Shown in pieces: positions 53,014-60,777 of a DNA stretch of 64,000 nucleotides. Source of the stretch: Marinobacterium_D sp050908845. GTDB taxonomy: Bacteria > Pseudomonadota > Gammaproteobacteria > Pseudomonadales > Balneatricaceae. The notes below the pieces were generated by a model. It made no database searches and was not told the origin of the DNA. It saw only the letters and a list, made by a program, of their open reading frames with translations. Numbering within the stretch: position 1 is the stretch's first letter; the number at the start of each line of letters is the position of its first letter. The position numbers and the translations under genes were made by a program. The stretch is from positions 2,666,001-2,730,000 of the forward strand of contig NZ_CP194171.1 of assembly GCF_050908845.1 (NCBI RefSeq), read 5' to 3'.

Positions 53014-53939
53014 TGGATATCGATCTGCTTTCCAACATTCTGTATGCCATGGTGCGCACCGGAACCCCGCTGCTGCTGATCGCCCTGGGCGAGCTGGTCT
53101 GCGAAAAGAGCGGCGTACTCAACCTGGGTCAGGAGGGGATGGTGCTGATGGGCGCCGTGGCCGGTTTCGTGGCGGCCCTGTTGAGCGGCAGCCTGATGCT
53201 CGGTTTCCTGCTGGCGATCGCCGCCGGTATCGCCATGTCGCTGCTGTTCGGCTTTATCGCCCTGGGTCTGAACGCCAATCAGGTGGCTACCGGACTTGCT
53301 CTGACCATTTTCGGTACCGGGCTATCCGCGTTTATCGGCAGTGATTTTGTCGGCAAACCGATCGATGGCCTGGAGCCGATCGCGGTGCCGCTGCTCAGCC
53401 AGCTTCCTTTGCTGGGCAAGATGCTGTTTACCCAGGACCTGGTAGTTTACCTGTCGTTTTTCCTGTTCGCGGCGGTGTACTGGTTCTTCCGCTCCTCCCG
53501 CCCCGGCCTGGTAGTCAAGGCGGTGGGCGAGAACCCGCATGCGGCCAACGCCATCGGCCTGCCGGTGATGCGTACGCGTTACCTGGCGGTGATGTTCGGC
53601 GGCGCCATGGCGGGACTGGCGGGCGGTTACCTGTCGATCGCCTATACACCGCTCTGGGCCGAAAACATGAGCGCCGGGCGCGGCTGGATCGCGTTGGCAC
53701 TGGTGGTGTTCGCCAGCTGGAAAGTGGAGCGTGTCCTGCTTGGCGCCTGGCTCTTCGGCCTGGCCAGCATTCTGCACCTGGTGTTCCAGGGACTCGGCTT
53801 CTCGATCTCCTCGAACCTGCTGGCTACCCTGCCCTATGCGGCGACGATCCTGGTGCTGGTGATTCTGTCGCGCAACCAGGTACGCGCGCGTCTGCTGGCG
53901 CCGATGTCACTGGGCAAACCGTTTCACGCCACCAGTTAA
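53013..53939 (+). CDS. ABC transporter permease (BMP/nucleoside type), second subunit
   Basis: It has 308 residues and about eight to nine helices. Hallmarks: GELVCEKSGVLNLGQEGMVLMGAVAGF and GLNANQVATGLALTIFGTGLSAFIG, and the late RAVGENPHAA-like stretch VKAVGENPHAANAIGLPV. It forms the translocation pathway with the preceding permease and is translationally coupled to it. Confidence 0.93.
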   Translation: MDIDLLSNILYAMVRTGTPLLLIALGELVCEKSGVLNLGQEGMVLMGAVAGFVAALLSGSLMLGFLLAIAAGIAMSLLFGFIALGLNANQVATGLALTIFGTGLSAFIGSDFVGKPIDGLEPIAVPLLSQLPLLGKMLFTQDLVVYLSFFLFAAVYWFFRSSRPGLVVKAVGENPHAANAIGLPVMRTRYLAVMFGGAMAGLAGGYLSIAYTPLWAENMSAGRGWIALALVVFASWKVERVLLGAWLFGLASILHLVFQGLGFSISSNLLATLPYAATILVLVILSRNQVRARLLAPMSLGKPFHATS

Positions 53940-53951
53940 GGAATCGCTGCC

Positions 53952-55316
53952 ATGTCTAACAACAAACGCATCTGGATCGCCAACCCACTGGGGATCTTCA
54001 CCGGCAACGGCGCTGATGCCGGCGCCGGTCTGGTGATCGAGGGCACCAGGATCCTGGAGCTGGTGGCTCGCGGACAAACCCCGTCGGTCGACTGGGATGA
54101 ACGTTTCGATGCATCAAAGCACGTGGTCATCCCGGGACTGATCAACACCCATCACCACTTCTACCAGACCCTGACCCGGGCACTGCCCGCCGCGCTCAAC
54201 AAGGAACTGTTTCCCTGGCTGAAGACGCTTTACCCGGTCTGGGCCGGGCTGGAGCCGGATATGCTAAGTGCAGCGACGGAGCTTGCCTTAACCGAGCTGC
54301 TGATGTCCGGTTGCACCACCGCCGCCGACCATCACTACCTGTTCCCGTCCGCCCTTGAGGAGGCGGTGGACTTACAGGTTGAAGCTGCGGCCAAGATCGG
54401 GATGCGCGTAACCCTGACCCGTGGCTCCATGAGTCTGGGCGAAGATCAGGGTGGCCTGCCGCCCCGTACTGTTGTGCAGACTGAAGAAACCATTCTGGCC
54501 GACAGCGAACGTCTGATTCAGCGATACCACGACGCCGCTGAAGGCGCGATGGTGCAGATTGCACTGGCGCCCTGCTCGCCGTTCTCGGTTACCACCGGGC
54601 TGATGCGGGACACCGCCACCCTGGCGCAAAAATATAACGTGCGGACCCACACTCACCTGGCCGAAACCCTGGACGAGGAGGCGTTCTGTCAGCAGCAATT
54701 TGGTCTGCGCACCGTGGACTACCTGGAAAGTGTCGGCTGGCTCAACGAACGCAGCTGGCTCGCCCACGGCATCCACTTCAACGCCGACGAGATCGAGCGC
54801 CTGGGTGCAGCCGGTGTCGGTATCGCCCACTGTCCAAACTCCAACATGATGCTCGCTTCCGGCATCTGCCAGGTGCAGGCGCTGGAAGCCGCCGGTTGTC
54901 CGGTGGGTATCGCCGTGGACGGCTCCGCCTCCAACGACTGTTCCAACATGATTCAGGAGGTACGCCAGGCGATGTATCTGCAGCGCCTGCGCTACGGCTC
55001 TTCACAAGTGCATCACCAGCATGCACTGCGCTGGGGAACCCAGGGGTCCGCGGCCGTGCTCGGCCGGGATGATATCGGTGAACTGGCAGCCAGCAAACAG
55101 GCGGACATCGCCCTGTTCACGCTGGATGAGCTACGCTTCAGCGGTGCCCATGACCCGCTGGCCGCGCTGCTACTGTGCGGGGCCCACCAGGCCGATGCGG
55201 TGATGGTGGCAGGCCAGTGGCGGGTTCGGGATGGCAAGCCGGTGGATATAGAGATTCCGGCACTGCTTGAGAAACACCGCGCTGCCGCAGCGCGCCTGGC
55301 GGCGAAGGTTAGTTGA
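53952..55316 (+). CDS. 8-oxoguanine deaminase-like amidohydrolase
   Basis: This zinc amidohydrolase has 454 residues. Metal and active-site motifs: GLINTHHHFYQTLTRA (HxH), RTHTHLAETLDEE, LAHGIHFNADEIERL and GIAVDGSASNDCSNM (Asp). The HHHFYQTLTR pattern and the overall sequence fit the 8-oxoguanine/guanine deaminase branch of the TrzN/AtzB group rather than GuaD at 42656. It follows the permease by 12 bases in the same operon, so it probably deaminates an imported purine base to a form that XdhAB or Gpt can use. Confidence 0.85.
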   Translation: MSNNKRIWIANPLGIFTGNGADAGAGLVIEGTRILELVARGQTPSVDWDERFDASKHVVIPGLINTHHHFYQTLTRALPAALNKELFPWLKTLYPVWAGLEPDMLSAATELALTELLMSGCTTAADHHYLFPSALEEAVDLQVEAAAKIGMRVTLTRGSMSLGEDQGGLPPRTVVQTEETILADSERLIQRYHDAAEGAMVQIALAPCSPFSVTTGLMRDTATLAQKYNVRTHTHLAETLDEEAFCQQQFGLRTVDYLESVGWLNERSWLAHGIHFNADEIERLGAAGVGIAHCPNSNMMLASGICQVQALEAAGCPVGIAVDGSASNDCSNMIQEVRQAMYLQRLRYGSSQVHHQHALRWGTQGSAAVLGRDDIGELAASKQADIALFTLDELRFSGAHDPLAALLLCGAHQADAVMVAGQWRVRDGKPVDIEIPALLEKHRAAAARLAAKVS

Positions 55317-55334
55317 CTCAGCGACTGGCAAAAC

Positions 55335-55350
55335 CTGACCGAACAGTTAA
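55335..55350. promoter_or_regulatory. RutR-like operator, site 3 (gpt)
   Basis: CTGACCGAACAGTTAA lies 34 bases before the gpt start. The left half is a good RutR half-site; the right half (CAGTTAA) is weak. Its context AAACCTGAC matches site 4. Confidence 0.45.
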
Positions 55351-55384
55351 AATCTGCGCCTTTTTCAGTTGAGGAGACTAGACG

Positions 55385-55882
55385 ATGACCAATCCATACC
55401 ATATGGATTTCCCCGTATCCTGGGACGAACTGCACCGCAACGCCCGAGCCCTCTCTCTGCGCCTGCTCGACAAGGGCCCCTGGAAAGGGATCATCGCCAT
55501 CACCCGCGGCGGCCTGGTACCGGCTGCCATTCTCGCGCGGGAGATGGATATCCGTCTGATCGACACCATCTGCGTTGTCAGTTACGGCAAGAGCGATACC
55601 AGCGGCACCCAGGCCCAGCAGGGTGAACTGAACGTTCTGAAGGCGGTGGAAGGCGATGGTGAAGGGATGCTGTTGATCGATGACCTGGTCGATACCGGCA
55701 AAACAGCCAAGTATGTGCGCGAAATGCTGCCCAAGGCACACTTTGCGACGTTGTACGCCAAACCGGCCGGCAAGCCGCTGGTTGATACCTTTATCACCGA
55801 GGTCAGCCAGGATACCTGGATCCGCTTCCCCTGGGATATGGCCTACACCTTCGCCACGCCGCTGGCGGACCGTGACGACTAA
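55385..55882 (+). CDS. gpt: Xanthine(-guanine) phosphoribosyltransferase
   Basis: Gpt converts xanthine or guanine plus PRPP to XMP or GMP. The 165 residues align closely with E. coli Gpt: KGIIAITRGGLVPAAILAREM, the PRPP loop EGMLLIDDLVDTGKTA, and LYAKPAGKPLVDTFI. GAGGAG precedes the ATG. A separate RutR-like operator just upstream suggests its own promoter, letting the cell balance salvage against breakdown. Confidence 0.95.
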   Translation: MTNPYHMDFPVSWDELHRNARALSLRLLDKGPWKGIIAITRGGLVPAAILAREMDIRLIDTICVVSYGKSDTSGTQAQQGELNVLKAVEGDGEGMLLIDDLVDTGKTAKYVREMLPKAHFATLYAKPAGKPLVDTFITEVSQDTWIRFPWDMAYTFATPLADRDD

Positions 55883-55994
55883 ACGCGTCCTAGGATCCAG
55901 GATAGGGCCGCCAACGCCCTCTGACGGTGCACCAGGCTATTAAAAACCCGCGGTGGCAGTGTAAAACCGGCGCAGTCTGGACGATTCAACAAAC

Positions 55995-56010
55995 CTGAAC
56001 ACATGGTCAG
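55995..56010. promoter_or_regulatory. RutR-like operator, site 4 (BMP protein)
   Basis: CTGAACACATGGTCAG lies 84 bases before the binding-protein start and is followed by CTTTTTGCAT, as at site 2. The 55883-56094 gap between gpt and the binding-protein gene holds no other recognised element. Confidence 0.6.
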
Positions 56011-56094
56011 CTTTTTGCATCAGTTAAACGAATCGGAAACTTGATAAGATCGCACCAGACTCGGGTGCACGGTACAACACAAGGAGAACACTGC

Positions 56095-57192
56095 ATGAAA
56101 CGTCGTCAATTCAACAAACTGCTCACCGGCATGGCCGCCGGCATCGGTCTGAGTACGGCCCTGATGTCCGGCCAGGCGGTTGCAACCACCGACCCGCTGA
56201 AGGTCGGCTTTGTTTACGTCGGGCCGATCGGTGACCATGGTTGGTCCTACCAGCACGATCAGGGACGCCTCGCCGTTGAAGAGCATTTTGGTGATAAGGT
56301 CGAAACCACCTTTGTTGAAAACGTGCCGGAAGGCGCCGATGCCGAGCGTGTTATCCGTAACCTGGCCCAGAGCGGCCATGACCTGATCTTTACCACCTCT
56401 TTCGGTTTCATGAACCCCACGGTCAAGGTCGCCAAGCGCTACCCGAATGTAAAGTTCGAGCACGCCACCGGTTACAAGATGGCCGACAACCTTGGCACCT
56501 ACATCTCCAAGACCTATGAAGGCCGCTACGTGGCCGGCTATGTGGCCTCGCAGATGACCAAGACCAACAAGATCGGTTACATCGCCTCCTTCCCGATCCC
56601 GGAAGTGATCCGCGATATCAATACCGTCCAGCTGGCCCTGAACAAGTACAACCCGGACGCTGAGCTGAAGATCATCTGGGTGAACAGCTGGTTCGACCCG
56701 GGTAAGGAAGCCGATGCCGCCAACGCCATGATGGACCAGGGCGTGGACGTGATTCTGCAGCATACCGACAGCCCCGCCGCCATGCAGGCCGCCGAGCGCC
56801 GTGGCAAATACGCCGTTGGCCAGGCTTCTGACATGTCCAGCTTCGGCCCCAATGCCCACCTGCTTTCTGTCGTTGACGAGTGGGGTCCCCACTACATCGC
56901 CCAGACCCAGAAGGTGATGGACGGCACCTGGGAAAGCAAGGCAATGGTTGAGGGCATGACTGAAGGCGCCATCGTGATCCCGAGTTTTAACGACTCTATC
57001 CCGGATGACGTGGTTGCCGAAGCCAAGCGTCTGACCGCGGGTATCCAGGATGGCAGCATCCATCCGTTTGCAGGCCCGGTGACCAACCAGGCCGGCGAGG
57101 TGATAGTCGCGGAAGGCGAAGTACTTAGCTGGGAAGAGCTTGAAAAAATGAACTGGTACGTCGAAGGTATCGACGCCGAGCTGCCCAAGTAA
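56095..57192 (+). CDS. BMP-family nucleoside/purine-binding protein with Tat-like signal
   Basis: This periplasmic receptor of the BMP-type ABC importer has about 365 residues. The ATG at 56095 follows AAGGAGAACACTGC. The signal starts MKRRQFNKLLTGMAAGIG, a twin-arginine pattern rather than a lipobox, and no Cys is available for lipidation after it. Family stretches: KVGFVYVGPIGDHGWSYQHDQG, ATGYKMADNLGTYISKTYEGRYVAGYVA and KIGYIASFPIPEVIRDINTV. The ligand is presumably a purine, given the neighbours. Confidence 0.92.
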   Translation: MKRRQFNKLLTGMAAGIGLSTALMSGQAVATTDPLKVGFVYVGPIGDHGWSYQHDQGRLAVEEHFGDKVETTFVENVPEGADAERVIRNLAQSGHDLIFTTSFGFMNPTVKVAKRYPNVKFEHATGYKMADNLGTYISKTYEGRYVAGYVASQMTKTNKIGYIASFPIPEVIRDINTVQLALNKYNPDAELKIIWVNSWFDPGKEADAANAMMDQGVDVILQHTDSPAAMQAAERRGKYAVGQASDMSSFGPNAHLLSVVDEWGPHYIAQTQKVMDGTWESKAMVEGMTEGAIVIPSFNDSIPDDVVAEAKRLTAGIQDGSIHPFAGPVTNQAGEVIVAEGEVLSWEELEKMNWYVEGIDAELPK

Positions 57193-57213
57193 CCAGCTCC
57201 GCTGGAACAGCAA

Positions 57214-57263
57214 GGGCCAGTGACCTGGAGCCTGCAGAGGCTTGCGGGTCACTGGCCCTTTTT
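57214..57263 (+). terminator. Rho-independent terminator after the BMP gene
   Basis: GGGCCAGTGACC pairs exactly with GGTCACTGGCCC (12 bp) around a loop with a small GCCTGC/GGCTTGC-like inner fold, followed by TTTTT. Confidence 0.9.
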
Positions 57264-57455
57264 CATGCCTGGCGCCCCTCTACTGCCCTGCCCAGCGCTG
57301 TGACGATGAGCTTTACCCGTATGAATCGGGCTCATACTTATGGCCAGTGCTTAAAAATAAATACGCATTATCCTTACGTCTATCGACAAATCGACGTCTA
57401 GACTTTGTTTCACCGCCCACGCCGGATGCCGGGTGAAATGCTCAGGGACAGTGAC

Positions 57456-59573
57456 ATGACGCTCAATGATATAGACGTATTCTGGGTCTTGCTCTGCGCC
57501 TGCCTCGTCTGGATCATGCAGGCCGGATTCCTTTGCCTGGAATCCGGGATGACCCGTTCCAAGAACAACATCAACGTGGCGCTGAAGAACATCTGCGATA
57601 ACGCCACCTCGATCTTCCTGTTCTGGCTGATCGGCTTCTCCATCGCGTTCGGCGTGCCATTTAGCGCCCCGCTCGGTGAAGACAACTACTACCTGTTTCA
57701 CTCCACAGAAAACACGCTGAACGCCTTTTTCGTGTTTCAGGCGGTATTCTGCAGTACCTGCTGCACCATCGTGTCCGGCGCTGCTGCAGAGCGCCTCAGG
57801 TTCATTATGTACCCGATCCTTGTGGCGATTATCGCCGGCCTGATCTACCCGGTGGCCGTCAATCTGAGCTGGGGCGGCAGCCTGATAGACAATGGGCAAG
57901 GGTTTCTGCTCGAAATGGGCTTCTATGACTTTGCCGGCTCCACCGTCGTGCACTCCACCGGCGGCTGGATCGCGCTGGCACTGGTTATGATCATCGGCTC
58001 GCGAATCGGTCGTTTCGACCGGGAAGGCAACCCGCATACGATTCAGGGCAGCAATCTGACCCTGTCGGCCCTGGGCGTGCTGATTCTGTGGTTCGGCTGG
58101 ATGGGCTTCAACGGTGGCAGCGCCTATAACTTCAGCTCCGATATCGGCATCATACTGAGCAACACTCTGATTGCCGGTTCCGCGTCGCTGGTATTCACCC
58201 TGATACTGATCCACCGTCGGGGCGAGGCACCAGCACCGGAAGATCTGTTCAATGGCGCGCTTGGTGGCCTGGTCGGCATCACCGCCTCCGCCGACTGTGT
58301 CACCTCCCTGTCCGCCGTACTGATCGGGGCCGGATCGGCCGTCAGTGTGCTGGTCACCGCCAAACTGCTGCTCAGATATCGATTGGACGATGCAGTCGGC
58401 GCGGTACCCGTGCATCTGGGCGCCGGTATCTGGGGGACACTTGCCGCCGGCATCTTCTGCGATCTGGATATCATCGGTTCCGGTCTTGGCCGGCTTGAGC
58501 AGATTGTCGTACAGCTCGCGGGGATCGGTATAACCGGTCTCTGGGCCTTCGGCTCAGCCTACCTGCTGTTCCGGCTGATCAACACCTATTACCCGTTCCG
58601 CGTGTCACCCCAGGACGAGAGTGTCGGCCTCAATATCAGCGAACACCGGGCCTCCTCGGAGCTTTATGAACTGATCGCGTTCATGCAGTACCAGTCCGAC
58701 ACCGGCAATATTAACCGCCCCGCCCCTACGGATCAGTTTACCGAGCTTGGGATCGTCGGCATGGCCTACAACCACGTGTTAAATACCGTGCGTCTCAAAG
58801 AGGAGAAGCTGAAACACAGCAACTCCCAGCTGGAAGCCGCCAATGAAAGCCTGCGCACATACGATCAGCTGGTCGCCCATGATCTGCGTAACCCGCTGTC
58901 GGTGATCAGCGCCTATGCGGCCATGTTGCAGGAGGAGCCGGAGGGAGAACATAAACACAGTGAATATGTCGAGCGTATTCGCCGCTCTTCCGACGATGCG
59001 ATGAAAATCATTCGTGAGCTGCTGAATTTTTCCCGCGCCTCGCACGAGCTGGAAACGCTCAAGCCAGTCGATCTGGAAGAGGTGTTATACAACGTCCGTG
59101 TCCACCTGACCCCGCTTATCGAGGAGAAAAAGGCGAAGATCTCCATCGACTGCAAGGTCAGACATCTATATTTCAACGAGTTTGCCCTGCACCAGGTACT
59201 GGTCAACCTGATCAGCAACGCGATCAAGTACACCCCCGCCGAGCGTGTTCCGTCTATCGAGGTACGTTCCCTGTCAGACAACGGCAGAGATCTGGTCGAG
59301 GTCGAGGACCACGGCATAGGTATCGACCCGGAGCAGCTCGACCGGTTGTTCGACAAGCACCAGCGTGTGCACTCCAGTGTGAACACCAGTGGTTACGGCA
59401 TCGGCCTGTACAGCGCAAAGAAGCTTCTCCAAAGCGCAGGCGCTACGATCAATGTGCGCTCGGAGCTTGAAAAAGGCAGCTGTTTTACACTCGGTTTCGC
59501 TCCTGTTCCGGCACAGAGTCCAACCCGGAACACAGACACAGGGAATAACAATGAACCGCGCCCTATTGCTTGA
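57456..59573 (+). CDS. Ammonium transporter fused to a histidine kinase (Amt sensor)
   Basis: It has about 705 residues from the ATG at 57456, which follows CAGGGA; earlier in-frame starts (57405, 57438) are possible. The first ~400 residues are an Amt channel domain with about 11 helices. The twin His lie in VVHSTGGW and GAVPVHLGAGIWGTLA, and Phe-gate regions are FCSTCCTIVSGAAAER and WFGWMGFNGGS. A linker coiled coil (RLKEEKLKHSNSQLEAANESL) leads to the kinase: H-box LVAHDLRNPLSVI, N-box NLISNAIKYTP, G1 VEDHGIGIDP and G2 GYGIGLYSAKKL. Known Amt-kinase fusions sense ammonium. The response regulator overlaps its 3' end. Confidence 0.95.
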   Translation: MTLNDIDVFWVLLCACLVWIMQAGFLCLESGMTRSKNNINVALKNICDNATSIFLFWLIGFSIAFGVPFSAPLGEDNYYLFHSTENTLNAFFVFQAVFCSTCCTIVSGAAAERLRFIMYPILVAIIAGLIYPVAVNLSWGGSLIDNGQGFLLEMGFYDFAGSTVVHSTGGWIALALVMIIGSRIGRFDREGNPHTIQGSNLTLSALGVLILWFGWMGFNGGSAYNFSSDIGIILSNTLIAGSASLVFTLILIHRRGEAPAPEDLFNGALGGLVGITASADCVTSLSAVLIGAGSAVSVLVTAKLLLRYRLDDAVGAVPVHLGAGIWGTLAAGIFCDLDIIGSGLGRLEQIVVQLAGIGITGLWAFGSAYLLFRLINTYYPFRVSPQDESVGLNISEHRASSELYELIAFMQYQSDTGNINRPAPTDQFTELGIVGMAYNHVLNTVRLKEEKLKHSNSQLEAANESLRTYDQLVAHDLRNPLSVISAYAAMLQEEPEGEHKHSEYVERIRRSSDDAMKIIRELLNFSRASHELETLKPVDLEEVLYNVRVHLTPLIEEKKAKISIDCKVRHLYFNEFALHQVLVNLISNAIKYTPAERVPSIEVRSLSDNGRDLVEVEDHGIGIDPEQLDRLFDKHQRVHSSVNTSGYGIGLYSAKKLLQSAGATINVRSELEKGSCFTLGFAPVPAQSPTRNTDTGNNNEPRPIA

Positions 59574-60189
59574 GGACTATGTGGAATGGTCCATCCTGAT
59601 GGAGACGGCCATTAAACTGGCGTTTGGCAATCTCGATATTCACCTGGCGACCAGTATCAAAACCGCCAACGCCCTGCTGGATCGACAGGCTTTCGACCTG
59701 GCCGTTATCGATCTCAATCTGCCGGACGGGTCCGGCCTTGAGATCCTGCAGCGTCTTCATAAAGAGCAGCCCAACGCGCACTGTGTAATTGCAACGGTGT
59801 CCGATGACGATGACAGCCTGTTCGATTCGCTCCGCGCCGGTGCCAACGGCTATCTGCTCAAGTCCGAACCTCCACAGCTGCTGGCAGAGCACCTTAAGGG
59901 GATACTCCTCGGCCAGCCGCCGCTATCCCCCTCGATGGCAACCCGCATCATTTCCCATTTCAGTGAACCGCCGCAACCGCACAACCAGCTCGATACAGTG
60001 CTTACGGCACGGGAGCAGGAGGTGTTGAAACTGATAGCCCAGGGCGCCTCCCGCAAGCAGATTGCGCGCGACCTGGATATCTCCCCACATACCGCCTGCG
60101 ACCACGTCAAAGCGATCTACAAGAAGCTGAAAGTGACCTCCCGCGTTGAAGCTACCCGGGTTGCCCTGGATAAGGGACTGGCAGGATAA
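59551..60189 (+). CDS. NarL/LuxR-type response regulator, partner of the Amt kinase
   Basis: It has 213 residues. The receiver domain has the acidic pair LLEDY, phospho-acceptor D54 in AVIDLNLPDG and the conserved Lys in LLKSEPP. A C-terminal LuxR HTH follows (LTAREQEVLKLIAQGASRKQIARDLDISPHTACDHVKAIYKKL). The ATG at 59551 overlaps the kinase gene by 23 bases, with GGGA upstream; the frame open from 59389 lies inside the kinase. It should relay the ammonium signal to promoters, which are not identified here. Confidence 0.93.
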   Translation: MNRALLLEDYVEWSILMETAIKLAFGNLDIHLATSIKTANALLDRQAFDLAVIDLNLPDGSGLEILQRLHKEQPNAHCVIATVSDDDDSLFDSLRAGANGYLLKSEPPQLLAEHLKGILLGQPPLSPSMATRIISHFSEPPQPHNQLDTVLTAREQEVLKLIAQGASRKQIARDLDISPHTACDHVKAIYKKLKVTSRVEATRVALDKGLAG

Positions 60190-60281
60190 AGAACCTCCCC
60201 CCCTATCGAGGGGATAGCGAGCGCCCACAGCCGGACTAGCCTTTGAGGTGAGACTTCTTAGTTAGCCTTTGGAGAGCCGCT

Positions 60282-60590
60282 ATGAATACAATGACGTTTC
60301 GCGGACACTGGTATGCAGTAGAAGGCATTATCGTCGCCAGTGCGCTGATCTTTTACATCGGTGTAAACCTGCCATCCTCGCTCAAATATGAGGAGGCCCT
60401 TTCCGAGACCGAAACAGGCACTGTGATCCAGGAAAACACGCGACGAGGCACACGGAGCTATAGCGCCAGTGACATCGCCCTGATCAGCAGTGACGACCTT
60501 GAGCGCCGCCGGGTACGCGCTGATGCCAGCATCACTGCTGACAATATCGCTCCGGAGTTCGACGACCGCCGCAACCGCGCCGATTACTGA
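60282..60590 (+). CDS. Small membrane-anchored protein of unknown function
   Basis: It has 102 residues. One hydrophobic segment (VEGIIVASALIFYIGVNLP, residues about 13-31) is followed by a polar, Arg/Asp/Glu-rich tail ending in DDRRNRADY. Not a recognised family. GGAG precedes the ATG. It stands alone after the response regulator, which could control it. Confidence 0.55.
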   Translation: MNTMTFRGHWYAVEGIIVASALIFYIGVNLPSSLKYEEALSETETGTVIQENTRRGTRSYSASDIALISSDDLERRRVRADASITADNIAPEFDDRRNRADY

Positions 60591-60735
60591 CGCGACAATT
60601 AGGGGAAGGGGAAAACAGGTTCAGTAAGACGATTACCGCCACAGCGAACCCGGTTACTGATACCGCGCGAAACAGCTGCAACCCCGTTCAGAGAGGATCG
60701 CCACCGGCACGGTAAATCGGTCACAACCAATAATG

Positions 60736-60760
60736 AAAAAGGGCCCTCAGGCCCTTTTTT
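60736..60760. terminator. Bidirectional terminator between the small membrane gene and the PQQ enzyme
   Basis: AAAAAGGGCC and GGCCCTTTTT pair perfectly (10 bp) around CTCA, giving T-runs in both directions. It ends the PQQ dehydrogenase gene and the genes read towards it. Confidence 0.9.
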
Positions 60761-60777
60761 GCTAACAGGTTGTCAGA

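Noticed and set aside
56020..57252. 410-codon open frame on the minus strand
   Set aside because: Antisense to the BMP binding-protein gene, which has a clear ribosome site, signal peptide and family motifs. No sign of coding on the other strand.
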